From: Dryococelus australis
Lineage: Eukaryota > Arthropoda > Insecta > Phasmatodea > Phasmatidae
NCBI GenBank assembly: GCA_029891345.1
Contig: CM057005.1
Span: forward strand, 61,707,760-61,771,759
Direction: 5' to 3'
Length of the DNA stretch: 64,000 nt
The notes below the pieces were generated by a model that made no database searches, was not told the origin of the DNA, and saw only the letters and a list, made by a program, of their open reading frames with translations. Below are positions 24,660 through 38,088 of this stretch, in pieces. Made by a program: the position numbers and the translations under genes. Positions within the stretch are counted from its first letter, which is position 1, and the number at the start of each line of letters is the position of its first letter.

Positions 24660-25420
24660 TTGGGCAAGTTTCTATCGTACCAAGTAATACGTAAACACTA
24701 ACAAATCGCCTCAGAAATATTAGTTTGAAAAACGTGACGTTTTCACACAATTCTATTTAAATCCCCAACCAGTGTAAATGGATTAGCTATATAGCATCCT
24801 CCCACCCTGCGTTTGGAGATTATGGTTTATAATACTATTCAGTCGTGTTGCCCCATCTTGTGTAACAAATGTAGGAATCCTTATTCGTGAAGTGTCACTA
24901 AATTTAATATTGTAACACCTTATTTAACTGTTTCATAGTCTGCTCACAATTTGTGTCAACATTTTTTAAGATTCTTTATTCTTGAATTTTAAGTAATTAT
25001 ATTACACCTTGTTTGACTGTTCTCCCAGTGTAAAAGTTAATCATATACTAGCATGTTTATCACCTATGCACAGCACCGTACTGAAAATGATCGACTACAC
25101 TCGGCTTTCCGCTTGCTCCTCGAGCTAATAGTGATTCCCAGCATTTCAGTATATATATATTTTTTTTAATAGTACACAAGTCTTTACCGTACCAAATAGT
25201 ACGTCAACACTATCAAATCGCCTCTGAAATATTCCCCACGTGTCTTTCCCTACATTTGAAGTACAGGAAATATTTTTCATTTTATTTGTTCAATTACGTG
25301 TAAATGTACTACATTGTAGTATTCGTGTTGTAGCTCAAGTCATTCTTCCATGTAGCACGTAGTTCTGCCAGGGACCTAGCAGAATGCATATTTCGCTCCA
25401 TCACACCTGTACAAACTTAT
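24660..25420. repeat. Diverged dispersed repeat, copy 1
   Basis: It shares GTGTAAATGGATTAGCTATA, GTGTAAATGTAC and CATGTAGCACGTAGTTCTGCC, in the same order, with 29240-29480. Within it, a CGTACCAARTARTACGT..ACACTA..CAAATCGCCTC block occurs twice (about 24683 and 25189). No coding content was recognised, and the class is unknown. Confidence 0.5.
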
Positions 25421-25511
25421 TAACTAATTGTGTATATGTTTAAGTAACTGTTTGAACGTGTTACTTTAATACCAATCGTAAATCAATTGTTCTTTAACGA
25501 GTGTTCAATCG

Positions 25512-25757
25512 CTTATAGGCTGTTCACGGTAAAGTGAGCACTTTTTAAGGCCCTTTTAAATGTTTCCTTTCATCCTCTTACCATCTTCCTGCTGCTTTTT
25601 AATATAAACATTGCTCTGTGACTAATAAACACTGTGTAAACATTTCACTACCCTCATAATTTAATGCCTGATGCTGCAATAAGATATATTTATAAGTGGT
25701 TAAAGCCTATTGGGAGGGCCTTAGAAAGTGCTCACTTTACCGTGAACAGCCTATAAG
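25512..25757. mobile_element. GGCTGTTCAC-family MITE, best copy
   Basis: The terminal inverted repeats begin CTTATAGGCTGTTCACGGTA; the first 30 bp are perfect in both ends, and the match continues to about 42 bp with one mismatch. It is 246 bp and AT-rich inside, with no coding frame. The termini, compared with other copies, suggest TA duplication on insertion, consistent with a Tc1/mariner-type or related transposase acting in trans. It has inserted just downstream of the dispersed repeat. Confidence 0.9.
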
Positions 25758-27050
25758 TTTATTTTCATTTCACATATGCATTATTTAGTTTCCTTAGTAA
25801 AAAATGTTTTGTTTATGTAAAAAAGTTTCGATGCATGAACAGAGATGGATCACATTCCATCTTGCATCACACCCAAATATCTTAAATGTGTTATTCCCAA
25901 AGTGTCTTAGTTTAAATATTATATGTGAGTACTAAGTTAACTAACACATACTAAATAAAATCTCAGTGATCTTACTAAGGTGTTATCGCTCCTGGGTGCT
26001 TATCCTAGGTTTCTTCTGTAAATGACATCACCGCCATGAACCCGCAGTCTTACAACTGACGAAAATATTTGTTTGATCCAAAACGGTATTCAGAGTTATC
26101 AGTCGTTTAGACAACGTAACAACAAAATATTACTAGAATTACTCGTTTAAAAATTCTACAAATCTGTTGGTAAAACACTACTTAAAAATATGAATAGTAA
26201 ACCATGTTGAAATATATTATTATTTTCCTTTCGTGAGATGAAGATATTTACATGTTACGGACGTGACCCAGGTGTATAGCAAACTATTTGTGTATGGGGG
26301 GAAAGAAAATATCTGACCAAGTCTAAGCGAAGGAAAGTTAGCATATTTTAATTATAGATTTCACGTAGAACTCTTCTGAATAATTAATAAATATACCCAA
26401 CTTAACCTTGGTGTCCGCCGAAGTCAACCGTAGGGGATGGAAGGTGATAATTTTGAATAAATATAATAAGTAACATTGACTAAGTTACTGGCGCTATACA
26501 ATTATTCTTCTTCGGTTGATAAATTATAACAGTATTGCTAACCTCTTAGCCCACAGTTATTGAATTTAGTATGAATGAAATAACCTTCCCTCCGTTTTAC
26601 CACATATAACGCCTATGGGTGTTTATACGCACATAGCCTCCCAGTGCAGACAATATTTATTTCGTACTGAGGGACCATACTTCGGTATGTCGATTTTCGA
26701 ATGTATTTATGATATTCATTTTAGCTTCACAGTTAGTCTGAAAAATTATTATTAAATGTCGCCGAATTTATTAGTCTCGTTATTTTTTTAATAGTTGCAA
26801 ATAAATGTCACTTTATTACAGAATATATTCGTCATATATAAAGTTAATCACAATCCGTTTTAGTTAAAATTTCATTAGCAATACCTAAGAAATATTATCC
26901 TTCAGTTTTAAATTAACAGAGAACTCCAAACTGCAAGATATTAGGGGGGCAAAATAGAAACACACAAACACAAATTCAATTCATTCCTAAATTGATTACG
27001 TACATTTTTGGTAGATGTAACCCAACACAAACACTATTTGCACGCACACC
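25758..27050. other. No gene recognised
   Basis: AT-rich DNA with no supported frame, element end or RNA gene. Confidence 0.4.
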
Positions 27051-27288
27051 TATATATATAGGAAAGGGGATTGGCTTTATTTACAATCAAAATAGATATA
27101 GATAGCAAAATCCACTCATGTTACATTTGATCGGCGTTTTCTCCACTCGCACAGATAATGGTATCCCTTGATTTGTAACACTCTTACAAATATATACACT
27201 TTTTTTTTTGGACACATCTGGGAAAAATCACACTTGACACAATCAGTGTGTGACTTTATTTACACTTTGATGGACGTTTTGCCATGCG

Positions 27289-27311
27289 TGATGATGATGA
27301 TGATGATGATG
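27289..27311. repeat. (ATG)n microsatellite
   Basis: Seven to eight tandem ATG/TGA units. Confidence 0.9.
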
Positions 27312-27429
27312 GTGAAACAAGCTGGATCTTCCCTCGCTGTTGATGTGATGTAGCAAACCAGATGAACTAGGCTGGGAGCAGATACATTGACGTTTGTTGA
27401 AGGCTGTTTTTGTTTATGAAGTAGGCGGT

Positions 27430-27525
27430 GCCGGCAGTTAGGTGGGTAAGCGGCTAGAGATGCGGACTCGGGCAGAAGCATGCCTTCGGTTCGTTTCTAG
27501 TGAGTGGCGATTCCGCTACAACAAT
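27430..27525 (+). mobile_element. Possible tRNA-like SINE head
   Basis: GGTGGGTAAGCGGCTAGAG followed some 35 bp later by TTCGGTTCGTTTCTAG resembles box A and box B of a tRNA promoter. No cloverleaf was closed by eye, and the known SINE body does not follow, so this could be chance. Confidence 0.25.
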
Positions 27526-27537
27526 ATTGCAGCTAGT

Positions 27538-27560
27538 GTTGTTGTTGTTGTTGTTGTTGG
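27538..27560. repeat. (GTT)n microsatellite
   Basis: About seven GTT units. Confidence 0.9.
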
Positions 27561-29230
27561 TGAAGGCTATGGATGATGTAGTACACTGACGATACGAGCT
27601 CGCAGCAGATGCAATGGACGATGTAGTAGAAACTTTGAATGCTGCTTCCTTACAGCCAATGATGCGCGCGTTCTCCGCAGTTGATGACAGGCAGTTATGG
27701 TGAAGTCAGCCGGTGATGTTTTTTTGCAGTAGTTGTCGTCGAAGCCAACTAGTGTTGTTTTCGCAGCAGTTGCTGATGTACTCAGTTAACGAAGATTTGG
27801 CGAGTAAGGAAAGAAGAGAGTCGATCGGAGCACGAGAGTGGAGCACGCATACGTCTTCGCTCCGCGACGGCTAAATGGCTTTGTCCACGAAAACGACCGT
27901 TCCCTACGAGATTCGTCGGAGCCTGTTAGGGTGTGGTCGCCTGGAGTCCACCAGGAGGCGTCCTCTCCCAGAGGTCACGCTGCGAGACCACTGAGCGAAA
28001 AGACGCTGCCTGCGGAGGGGAGATATGAACCCTGAAAACCCGCATGCTGGACGCTCTCACAAACTCCCCGCGACAGATTTATCCCTTCCAACTAGCTACA
28101 TACTTTAAACACTGCTTGAATATGTCATGTTTTAGGAAACCCAAGTGCGTTGTGTAAATTGCGTGTCACGCATACTTTGTGTTAATACATGCCTCCGTTT
28201 TTTAATGAATGACGTGATAAATGTTTATATTTAAGTAATACTACCACATCATTACATGAACCATCTCCTATTGGTAGTTTCTGTATGTATAAATATGGTG
28301 TTACTTCAACTTGATTTCATATATGTCCCGAGTGAATTACGTGCCATTCACGTCCTGCAATTTTATGTACCATTAAATGATAATATCCCGTGAAACCATT
28401 TTTGAGTGACACTTAAGATTCAAATATTCCCGCTATACATTTCAAGTGAATCAATTCAAATGAAGACATATACTAAGTAGTGGTACAGAGTAAATTATAT
28501 TTTTATTCTTAAATGTATTACAAATATCTCGTGAAACATCTTGCGATTGATGTAACCCATTAATTGTAATTATTTTACGTGTGTTTTTCATTCATGTATG
28601 GTGATGTTAATTAATTTAGATTTCCAGTCCTTATATAAAAAATCTGTCAGCTCTTTTGCGATTCTTCGTGAGCAGAATTACCTGCTGTTTCTTATTTTTT
28701 TTATATAAAGCTTTGGTAACTACAGTATGTTCATGTGAGATGAAACTAGGATATGTAAACATGGACACGTATTTTATTCAAAAAACAGGTTAATGTAACA
28801 CAATTTGTTTCGCTGAGAAAACATAACAAATTTTCGTTAATACATTGCATATTTAATTCCAGATGTATGTGTGAAACATAACTTCTAGCGACCTAACTAG
28901 TCAGCTGTAGCCGTTCAAGACTCAGTCACTCGCAGCGCCGAACGGAGGGTGGATTCGCTGCCTGCTCTCCGACAGCGCGCTTCGCATCCAGCTAGCCCTC
29001 GTCCACCACGAACGTTTCAGAAAGCGAACTCTTTGCATGTTCGCTACGTACCACTTCCAAACTGTACACCAGAAACCCATCTCCCTACGCATATACCTAT
29101 GTAAAACCTAACTTGCTTACATTTCAAGAATTCCCAGAGTCTTGCTCTTCAGATTGACAGATCCACATTTCCTGTTTCGTTATATTTGCTAGAAACCAAA
29201 TTTTTCTAATTGAAATTTTCAATCTTTAAT
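27561..29230. other. No gene recognised
   Basis: A GC-richer part at 27780-28080 includes a 65-codon frame (27838-28035) with no recognisable motif. The rest is AT-rich. Nothing further is supported. Confidence 0.35.
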
Positions 29231-29239
29231 AAGTGTGGA

Positions 29240-29480
29240 TACAACTCACCAGCACGGTAAAATCGCATCTGATTTATTATTAGTTTTCAAACAATTAATT
29301 TTTTAATTTCCTCAAACCATGTAAATGGATTAGCTATAAAGTGTTACAACATTTTTCACTACAATGTTATGACAGTAAAGGAAATATTTAACATATTATT
29401 TGTGTGTGTCCATTATGTGTAAATGTACATTCTAGTCATAGAACATTTTTCCCATGTGGCACGTAGTTCTGCCAAGCACC
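29240..29480. repeat. Diverged dispersed repeat, copy 2
   Basis: Shares CATGTAAATGGATTAGCTATA, GTGTAAATGTACATTCTAG and CATGTGGCACGTAGTTCTGCC with copy 1 near 24.7-25.4 kb, without the internal duplication seen there. Confidence 0.5.
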
Positions 29481-32400
29481 ATGTGTAGCAGCACGCCCCA
29501 GTGTTGGCTCACCATCTGTGGGATAGCAGAACCAGCATGCAGATCTCGTTACAACACACTCGTAGAACCAATTCGTATGTATTTATTCACTCAATGTAAA
29601 GTATGCCTCCTTTGATTTTTATTTATAATGTTTTATGTGAAATACCCGGTATGGCGAGTGATTTAAATATACGTGTAATGTCCCTGTCGTATCCCACCCA
29701 AATATTTCTTCCCACTTATAACACACTAAAGCAAGAATAATTACCATTGCCATACCCGCCCAGGTATTTTTCTATTGGTACACTTGCTTTAAGCTAGGAA
29801 ATGTGTTTTCTGTAAAAAGGTTCTGTAAATTAACCAAGAATAATTACGTGTTCCCTTTGGTGATCCCAAAATGTTTTCAACTGTTTTACACATATTAGTC
29901 ATTAGTTTTGTTTCCATTTGTATCTCGCTTGGTTAATCATTGAACTTAGTTTTGTTTCGTAACCATTCATCTTTAATATTATTCTGTGAAAGTTAAAATG
30001 TGTATATGTTTAGCTCTATGTGCAAGCTATTGAAATTGAATTTGTTTGTTCTATCACATATAATTCCAACTGATTACCACAAGCTTAACTAAACATTTCG
30101 TTCACTGTAATGACGCCAGGATTAAAAAAAAACACTTTAAAGTTATGACTCTTGGTTGATAAAGTACTACAAAATATTTTATTTTTGCTAACACATTGAC
30201 TCACTCTTTTCTCTAAGATGTATGTGACGCCGACCATAGCTTCCCCCTAGACTTGCGCCAACAAAGCGCGCGCTCTACCCGGGACGCACCAGCGTGCAGT
30301 GTCCGGCGAGTGATCTCAAAGCAGTGCAAGGGAGTGCAAGTGTAGAGTATGGCAAGCCAGGCGTAGCGGGGGCCACAATTTCTGCATTTTTGTGATTTCT
30401 GTTACTGGTCTCGGCCATCTTCCGCCGAGATCGATGCCACCAAAGTAGTTAAACTTGAGCAGACGGGCCTAGCGGCAGGGCGTGAGTTTCGCCCTGCGAC
30501 GGGCACCCTCGACACTTTTCAAACCGGAACATTTTCATCACCAGTGCCATGGCGTTGATCGTTTACACTCTGAATAAGAATCAGGGTGTAACGTGCACCA
30601 CGCTTCCAATGTAATTTCATGCAAGGCATAAGCCTTTATTTTCTGCATCGGCCACCGGCAGGCCGCGAGTGCCGGGTATGCATTAATTCGAAATATAACG
30701 GCTTCGCCACTATGTGTGATCAAAGGAACTAATAACACGTCTGAAATTAAGGTACGAATAATTATTGGTTTTCTATTATGGCATGTGAGGCGGCCAACAG
30801 CCTCGCCCTTTCATAGAGATAATTAATAGCCAGCACAGTTTATTGGCAAATGTAATATCAATCTGCATTCAACCTTACGGAGGACTCCAGATACCTTATT
30901 CTAAGTTATTCGTTTAGTTTCCTCTCGACAAAAGGATTTGCGATTTCTCAAATTTTCGTTTACTAATGAAAGGAGCTATTCAAGCGCATTCTAGTGTTTG
31001 TTTGACGTCACTATGTTCGTAAAGAATCTCAAGCCCTTCGGGCCTTTGTTACCAAGTGCGACGGCGTCCCAATACAACCCGGTTTCAACATGTCGCAGCA
31101 GACGACATTGTTCGTTTCCACAGAAAATAACTGCCTACTCCTACACTGCAATATTGCAATTAACCTAAAATTGCTGTCAGCATACCTATTTCTTCGATCT
31201 CTGGACGTTCTGGGTGGTTACAACGAGGCATGTTTCGTAACGCTAAAATTTTCGTCTCGGCCCAGCACGGTCGAATTCAGCAGCTTTCATCGACACACAC
31301 GACGCACTTGGTTGCAGACTCGATTCTGTTTTGGTAGTTGATTTCACCGCCACCCGTGGTGGATGGCAGCGCCACCTTTAGGGGTACAGCCAATTGCTCC
31401 AGCTGGGTGCTGGCGGTATATGCCCCACCTGCTGTGCATGCGCGCAGGAGTACCAACTTTCGAAAAATATGGCTGCCCACAAAGTTACTTCCTTCAAGCT
31501 CGTCTGGTCACCGGAAGTGTGTCGACGTGGTGGTGATGTAGATCGCCATATATGGACATTATTGCTGTGGTTCGTAGCCAAATCAAGATCCCCCTATAAG
31601 GCCCAAATGAATAGTTTGTCCCAATAAGGCCATGTGTTATTCTATTGGCCTAGGCTTCTTTTTTTTTGTTACTTGGCCATGATTAGCCATAATTTCTGTG
31701 TAACCCTCTAAGGGTAAATTAACTTGAATGTGTATATGATGGAGTGCACGAGCTCTGTTCGGGGTCGATCATAGCCCCGAAGGAGTTCCACCTGCACTGA
31801 GTTTAGTAGGCCAAGATTAAAACATGATGTAACTTTAAACTTATGCCTTTATGATCTGGTTAGGTCAGAAACACTTGGTGCCCTAATAATTCAAGTAGGT
31901 ACCATCATACTTGGAATTTGGCATTTTGGCAAAATATAACATATAATTTAACATCAAATTGACCACCAAAAATTTTAAGAAAAAAACATATATTTAAGAC
32001 ATTTTAATGGTCTTTCCCGGAAAACAATGAAACTATATATCTTCATGGCCTCTGGTTCAAGCTTCTTACACAATAGAAAACTTTGGCACTTGACTTTACA
32101 TTTCCTTTCCTCTGACGAAACCGCCAATACCCAATACAATAATGTAAAGCCAAAGTTCAGACAATTGAATATCGGTTCTGCGAGCTTCGTAAAAATGTGT
32201 ATTTTGCTATATAATTAATTATACTATCCATGAATGCATTTTACAGACTCTTTTTAAAAATGGACCTAAAATTTATATTGAAAATATATTTCAAAACAAA
32301 AAACTCATTTGTCTACTTTATAAAAATATATCAATTCATATATTTCCTCTTCACATTATATTTGATTGCCATTTATTTAATGTTAGACGAGCTTTGGTTA

Positions 32401-32760
32401 ATATGCCGATATTAAAATCGCCCTTCAATAAAATAGCACACTTTCCTCATAACCTCTGTTAGAATCTCGGCAAAATGAATGCTTGACTTGACTTTAAATT
32501 TCTACTTTTCGAAATCATAAAGTCAAGAGTACTTGACTTTAGTTTTGACAGTTGCAATGTGTCATGCTCTATAAGAATCAACATGTCGGAAACAAACGTA
32601 AAGTGAAATGGTAAAGTCAAACGTTAAAGTTTTCAATTGTGTAAGGGCCACAGTCATAAATATAGGTCTCGACACTTGCCTTCGTTTTGCGTACGCTTAG
32701 TGAAGCTCGAGTAGAAATAGTAATAGTAGAAGTGTGACCCAAAATATCCGGTTTCTCCCA
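29481..32760. other. No gene supported; GC-richer 30.2-31.6 kb
   Basis: Mostly AT-rich. Between about 30230 and 31580 the base composition is nearer balanced, with several overlapping short frames on both strands (for example 31277-31581), none with a recognisable domain or a coherent start. This could hide a small exon or promoter of a host gene, but I cannot show it. Confidence 0.3.
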
Positions 32761-32764
32761 TAAG

Positions 32765-33310
32765 AATACATGCAAAGCAAATATCATACGTGTTAAAATG
32801 ATCGCAATTGCGCGTTTTATAATTCTTAAAATGTAATAATTTTTGCGTGACAATTAAAAGAATATTAAATCTGTGTAATGCAATGATTTTTGTGTTATAA
32901 TATTCCGATTTAATGTAAACAATCGTGTTTATTCCCGAATGTAAACATGCATCGACTAGCAAGGGCCAAAGAGTTGTAATTAACGCAATTTCGCATGATA
33001 TATTTCTTAAAATGTAATCATGTTTGCGTGACAATTAAGAGAAGATTAAACTTGTGTAATGCAATGATTTTTGTGTTGTAGTATTCTGATTTAACATAAA
33101 CAATCGTGTTTATTTCGAATTAATACATTAGGCTAGCAAGTGTCAAACGAGTTGTAATTAGTGGAATTTAGTGTTTTTTTTATTTTTAAAACTGTGACGT
33201 GTTCTTTTTATGTGATATTGGAATAAGAATAAATTTCCATTACGCGAGGAGTGTGTTGTAATATTCCGGTTTAACGTAAATAAGACGTGCCTTTTAGAGA
33301 TAACCCATTA
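32765..33310. repeat. About 180-bp tandem repeat
   Basis: The block GTGTTRTARTATTCYGRTTTAA recurs at 32892, 33073 and 33253, a period of 180-181 bp. TTTGCGTGACAATTAA recurs at about 32841 and 33022, and CTTAAAATGTAAT recurs likewise. There are about three units, the first and last partial. The arrays of small minus-strand frames here reflect the repetition. Confidence 0.8.
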
Positions 33311-34794
33311 AATTACCTAATGTTTTCATTTCCATATGACAAGTTTTCATAGCAACTATAGTTAATATTTGATTTGTGTCCAAACAATGTACTTGGAATC
33401 GAGTCAGAATTTGTTACACAATTATTAGTGTAGCTAAAATTGGATAAAAATTTGAAAATTGGATATTTAAGAACTACAGAAATTCCTCAGTCATGCCCCA
33501 ACATTTCATTTTTGAACTAAGTTTAATTTATGACAAATAATTCTACACAGTGAGAATAGTTGCAAAGATTAGGGAAATTATGAAGTAAAACATTAAAAAA
33601 TATAATGGAATCCTTTATAAAAAATGCCAAATCTACAATTTATTGTCATCCACACTAAACAGTCCACCTTGTGAAAAGTCTGTTTACACTGAAGTAAATA
33701 TATTATTTTCATATACTCATACCTACAAATCTGTATGTCACAAAAAAGTATGAGTACTGTTAAAAGAACAAATTTAACCTTATTTCAGTATTCATTCTCA
33801 GCGTAACATATTCGTCTAAACTAACTTAATGTGTGTGCTAATTTACGAGCCAAGGGCCCTTGCCTGGCTGTGTGTCCCTGAAAAGTGCATCACGGCTGCG
33901 GCGTTCAATTGTCACAGCCTGAATTTGCGGTAAGGGCATGAATTCACCTTATATGCCATTCGACTAGGGGCAAGATCAATGTACTCTACACATACCCTAT
34001 GCTGTAACAGTTATGCATCCTATTTACGTCGTTTGCTGAACACTTGTTGGTATAAAAAAAACAAGACAACATAAGAGAATGTGTTGAGTTCATTGATTCT
34101 TCAATCGCTTAAGCAATGGAACTTAAACTTTCTAAATAAAGATGGGTGTTTAAAATTATATCCACTTCCTCAAGAAGGGATCAAGGGAATGTGTAGAACT
34201 GTGGGTGCTGAAGGGCCCAAGGGTAAGTGACAGTGTGTGAGAGAGTGAATTCGAACACAGCTCTAGAGTAATGGAGGAACAAATGTTTCAACTTACGTAC
34301 TGTACAAATACGCTAAAATAAAAACTGATCTTAAATAAAATGTCTGTGACATGGCATTTACATAACTGGTAAACTTGCAGTAAACTTTTAAAATGCAAAT
34401 ATAATTCCATGCGAACACTTTTCCTAACATAAAATACCAGATGATATGATGTAACAGTAAAAACTATTATGCATTTAACAAGAAGATGAAACAGCAACAC
34501 ACAGGCTACTGCAAGTTGAAACATAACAAAAAAATTTGAAAACAATGGTAAATTTGACTGAAAGTTTTTTCTTATATACAACAATCCGAAAGAGGAAAAA
34601 AAACATACGCCAAAGTGCCATAATGGCTATTTTTTTTGCGGGGGGAAAAAGTACTTTACATTGACAAGCAGCTTTGTAGACATTTTCAATTTGAAATTTC
34701 TTTTAAATGTAGAGCAGGTAAGTATTTCACATAACAATAGCACAATGTCCTTACAAAGAAAAAAAACTGTATTTCTCTTTAAATAACACCATTC
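33311..34794. other. No gene recognised
   Basis: AT-rich, with a more balanced segment at 33840-34000. No coding frame or element end is supported. Confidence 0.4.
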
Positions 34795-37700
34795 CTACTA
34801 CAAATATTGTGAGAACACAAACACAATTATAGCAGGTGACTTCAACATCAACATTAGAGAGCAGTCCCATGTAACTACTCTCTACAACATTACTTGTAAC
34901 TGCCACAGCGCCAGTGTATTGAATGCACTGCCTAGTAGGTCGTCACAAACATCGGACACTGTAATTGACTATATTATATCGAATATTCAAAACTTGGAGG
35001 CAACAATTCACACCATTTGTAATTCAACCAGCGATCACTGTGCTCTTATATTCAAAACTCACGAGATTCAAAACCAGCAATCAATGCCGTACAAAACTGA
35101 TAACTTTAAACTAATGCGATGTATTGAAGACAAAGTGAAACGTCTCCCCTTAAATCCTGTAGCGGATGTAAACACCAGAGTGGAACATATTGTTCGTGCC
35201 TTTTCTAATTCTATTTCCGAAGCAGTAGTAGTTACCGAAAGGAAAAAATACACTAAATACAGCATGACCTCTTGGGCAACCCTTGGCTTTCTAGAATTAG
35301 TTAAAGAACGAGATAAACTATACAGAAAGTTCAAAAGAAAAAGTAGTAATGTAAATATTATGGAACAGCTGATTCATTAAAAAAAATCCTATAACTAGTT
35401 TGAAATGGGATCTAAGCACAAAATACTTTGCAAAACAATTCTCTGACTGTAAGAACAATGGTAAACTTCTCTGAAAAAACATAAACAACATACTTGGAAA
35501 AAGCACTAAAAGCAGCTCTTGAATTGACTGCAGGGGATACTATAATGAATCCAATTGATATCGCAAATGAATTTTGTGAATATTTATCATTGACTTCCTA
35601 CTCTGATGACCATATAAATAAACTAAATACTTTAAATCAATTTACTAACACTTTTTTCTGATCAGCAGTATGCGAGGGAGAAATGGATGACATTATAGGT
35701 GGTCTGCAAAATAAAAGCCCAGGACAAGACATGATCACGTCAAGATAGTTAAGCAGTGCAAACATATTCTACTGCCATTGCTAGTAGAAGTTATCAATGA
35801 ATCATTTAGCACAGGTGTTTACCCAAACATCTTGAAAATTCCGAAAGTTTTGCCACTATTTAAAACTGGAGATCAGAATAACCTGAATAATTATAGGCCA
35901 ATATCCCTGTTAAGTGTGATTGAAAAAATATTTGAAATCTCAATACTAAAAAAATTTGTGGGATTCATGTAACGGAATAACCTATTCTATGCTAACCAAT
36001 TTGGGTTTAGAAAAGTTGTCAATACAATTAACAGCAGCAGCACTGTCATTGGTAAACAATATCCGACTTGCAGTATACCAAAATAAGATTGCAGGTGCCA
36101 GTTTCATAGATCTCTGCAAAGCTTTTGACATAGCCAATCACAAAATTTTACTTTAAAAGCTTGAATACTATGGGATCCGAGAGTATTGCACTAAAACTTC
36201 TTGAAAGCTATCTCACAAACAGGACTCAGGTGGTAATGATAAGCAATCCTGAATGTAATGTAAAATGTATTGGTGTTTGGGTTCCACAGGGTAGTGTTCT
36301 TGGTACTATACTCTTTTTAGTAAATTTGAATGATATAGGCAACTTGAAATTGTACGATGTTTCTGCATTATTTGCATATGATACTGTATTGTCTTACAAT
36401 AACAGTACACGCTAAAATTGTCTCATGGCGTATATGCAGGAGGACTTAGATAATTTTAATGATTATTTCAGGATAATACAGTTGTTGATTAATCCTGACA
36501 AAACAAACTATGTGATATTTAGTTCCCCTAATTTTATATGCAATGATAATTCAACTCTTAAAATTTATAACAAAACTATCACTAAAGCTACCTATGTTAA
36601 ACATCTTGGCTTATACATAGATGAACACCTTAAATGGAATCCGTACATAAACAAAGTTATTCATAAAATTTTGCCTATCGTGAGAGTATTAAGAAGGCTA
36701 TCTAGAATACCAGTAGGAATCAAAAAACTTGTATACCATGCCTTGATAAATAACCATCTACAGTATCTGGTCTCAGTGTGGAGAGTTGCTACAAAATCAA
36801 ATTTATACCCACTGCAAGTGATTCAAAATAGAGCTATCAAGTCAGTATTAAATTTACCTTATACAACCTCCACTAAGGAGATCTACCTGAAAACTAGGTT
36901 GCTGCCTGTCAGATGTATGTATGAATTCAATGTATTAGCACACATACAAGAACACCCTGACGAAGAATCTGCCATTTATAACTTGCACAACTAAGGTACT
37001 AGGCAAATTAATGACAAATTTTTGCATACTGTCAGGACAGAGTTCGGCAAGAGAGCCAATATGTTCCATGGTTCTCAACTGTTTAATAATTAAAAAACTT
37101 ATGTCGTGGGAGAGTATGCTACCCTACTGATATTAGTAGAAGGTGGTTGAATTATAATTTAACTCTTATACTATGTTTATATTTAGTTTTAAATATTGAG
37201 TAAATCATGTCATATCTCAGTCTTAGGTAACAAGAACTTAAATATGATTTTATTTTACTATGTTATAAAAAGTGCCATTAGTTCTTAGTCTACATTGTTG
37301 CAAACCTATCATATATTGTACCATATCTCTTTCTTGTGTAAATGAGTACAAGCCAGTGTCATTAAGTCTCTTACTTACTGTGATCCATTGTTAACCTAGG
37401 AAATGAGTAATATCGTAAATTAATTAGCTTACTACGTTTCAAGTTTTACTGTTAATAACTTCATAAATGTATTATAAATTCTGTATTGTATGCTTGTGCA
37501 TTGTTTATTAATATTAATAGATGTTTACACATGTTCCTTTGAATCCTGGTTTGATAAGTTAAGTATATCTTCACTTATATGTTATAAGACATTTAACATC
37601 AACTTCTGTACCGTTTCTGTGCTTCCTTGCGCACTACCTGCCTACTTTTACTATTACGGTAAATTATTAATATTTTTTGTGATCATATTCCTGATGATTG

Positions 37701-37925
37701 TAGTATTCTTGTACTATGTCACGATGTATTGATAAGATTTGTAGAACACAACTATGTTCTTTGTGTACCTTTAATTAATTGCAAGTAGTTCGGTAAGCCA
37801 TCTTTATTAAACTCTGTTCTCTTGTAGAAGAACCCCAATTCGAGCTTTTGCTCAAGGGGATTCAGTTCTACTGTGTTATACAAACTTTTTCTTGTAGTAA
37901 AGGTAAATAAATCAATTTAAAAAAA
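34795..37925 (+). pseudogene. LINE, endonuclease + RT, decayed
   Basis: A 5'-truncated non-LTR retrotransposon. It opens inside the APE-type endonuclease: IIAGDFNINI near 34830 and TSDHCALIF near 35026-35050. The reverse transcriptase starts near 35680 (NKSPGQD), continues with KVLPLFKTGDQNNLNNYRPI (35838-35920), FIDLCKAFDIANHK (36104-36140) and VPQGSVLGTILF (36280-36315). Motif C reads FAYDT at 36371-36385 instead of FADDT, losing a catalytic aspartate. The connection/thumb region lies in a 189-codon frame (36425-36994). At least four frameshifts or stops break the polymerase. A 3' untranslated region runs to a short A-rich end near 37918. It is related to, but distinct from, the minus-strand LINE at 13.4-16 kb. 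Confidence 0.85.
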
Positions 37926-38088
37926 TGTTGGGATATGTATTACTGATCACAGCTGTGTGCATCACCTATTAGTGTTGGACTATGCAGAATGTAAATAATG
38001 GTTTTGGTGTTTAACATGTTACATGCCACAAAAGTGTTTTCAGTTTTTAACAATTACATAGGTCTACATTTTGATAGCAAGGCAGCTA

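Noticed and set aside
27430-27525. True tRNA gene
   Set aside because: Box A and box B-like words are present but no acceptor stem or complete cloverleaf could be paired by eye.
32765-33310. CRISPR-like array
   Set aside because: Units are about 180 bp and contiguous with no short conserved repeats separated by unique spacers; the DNA is eukaryotic.
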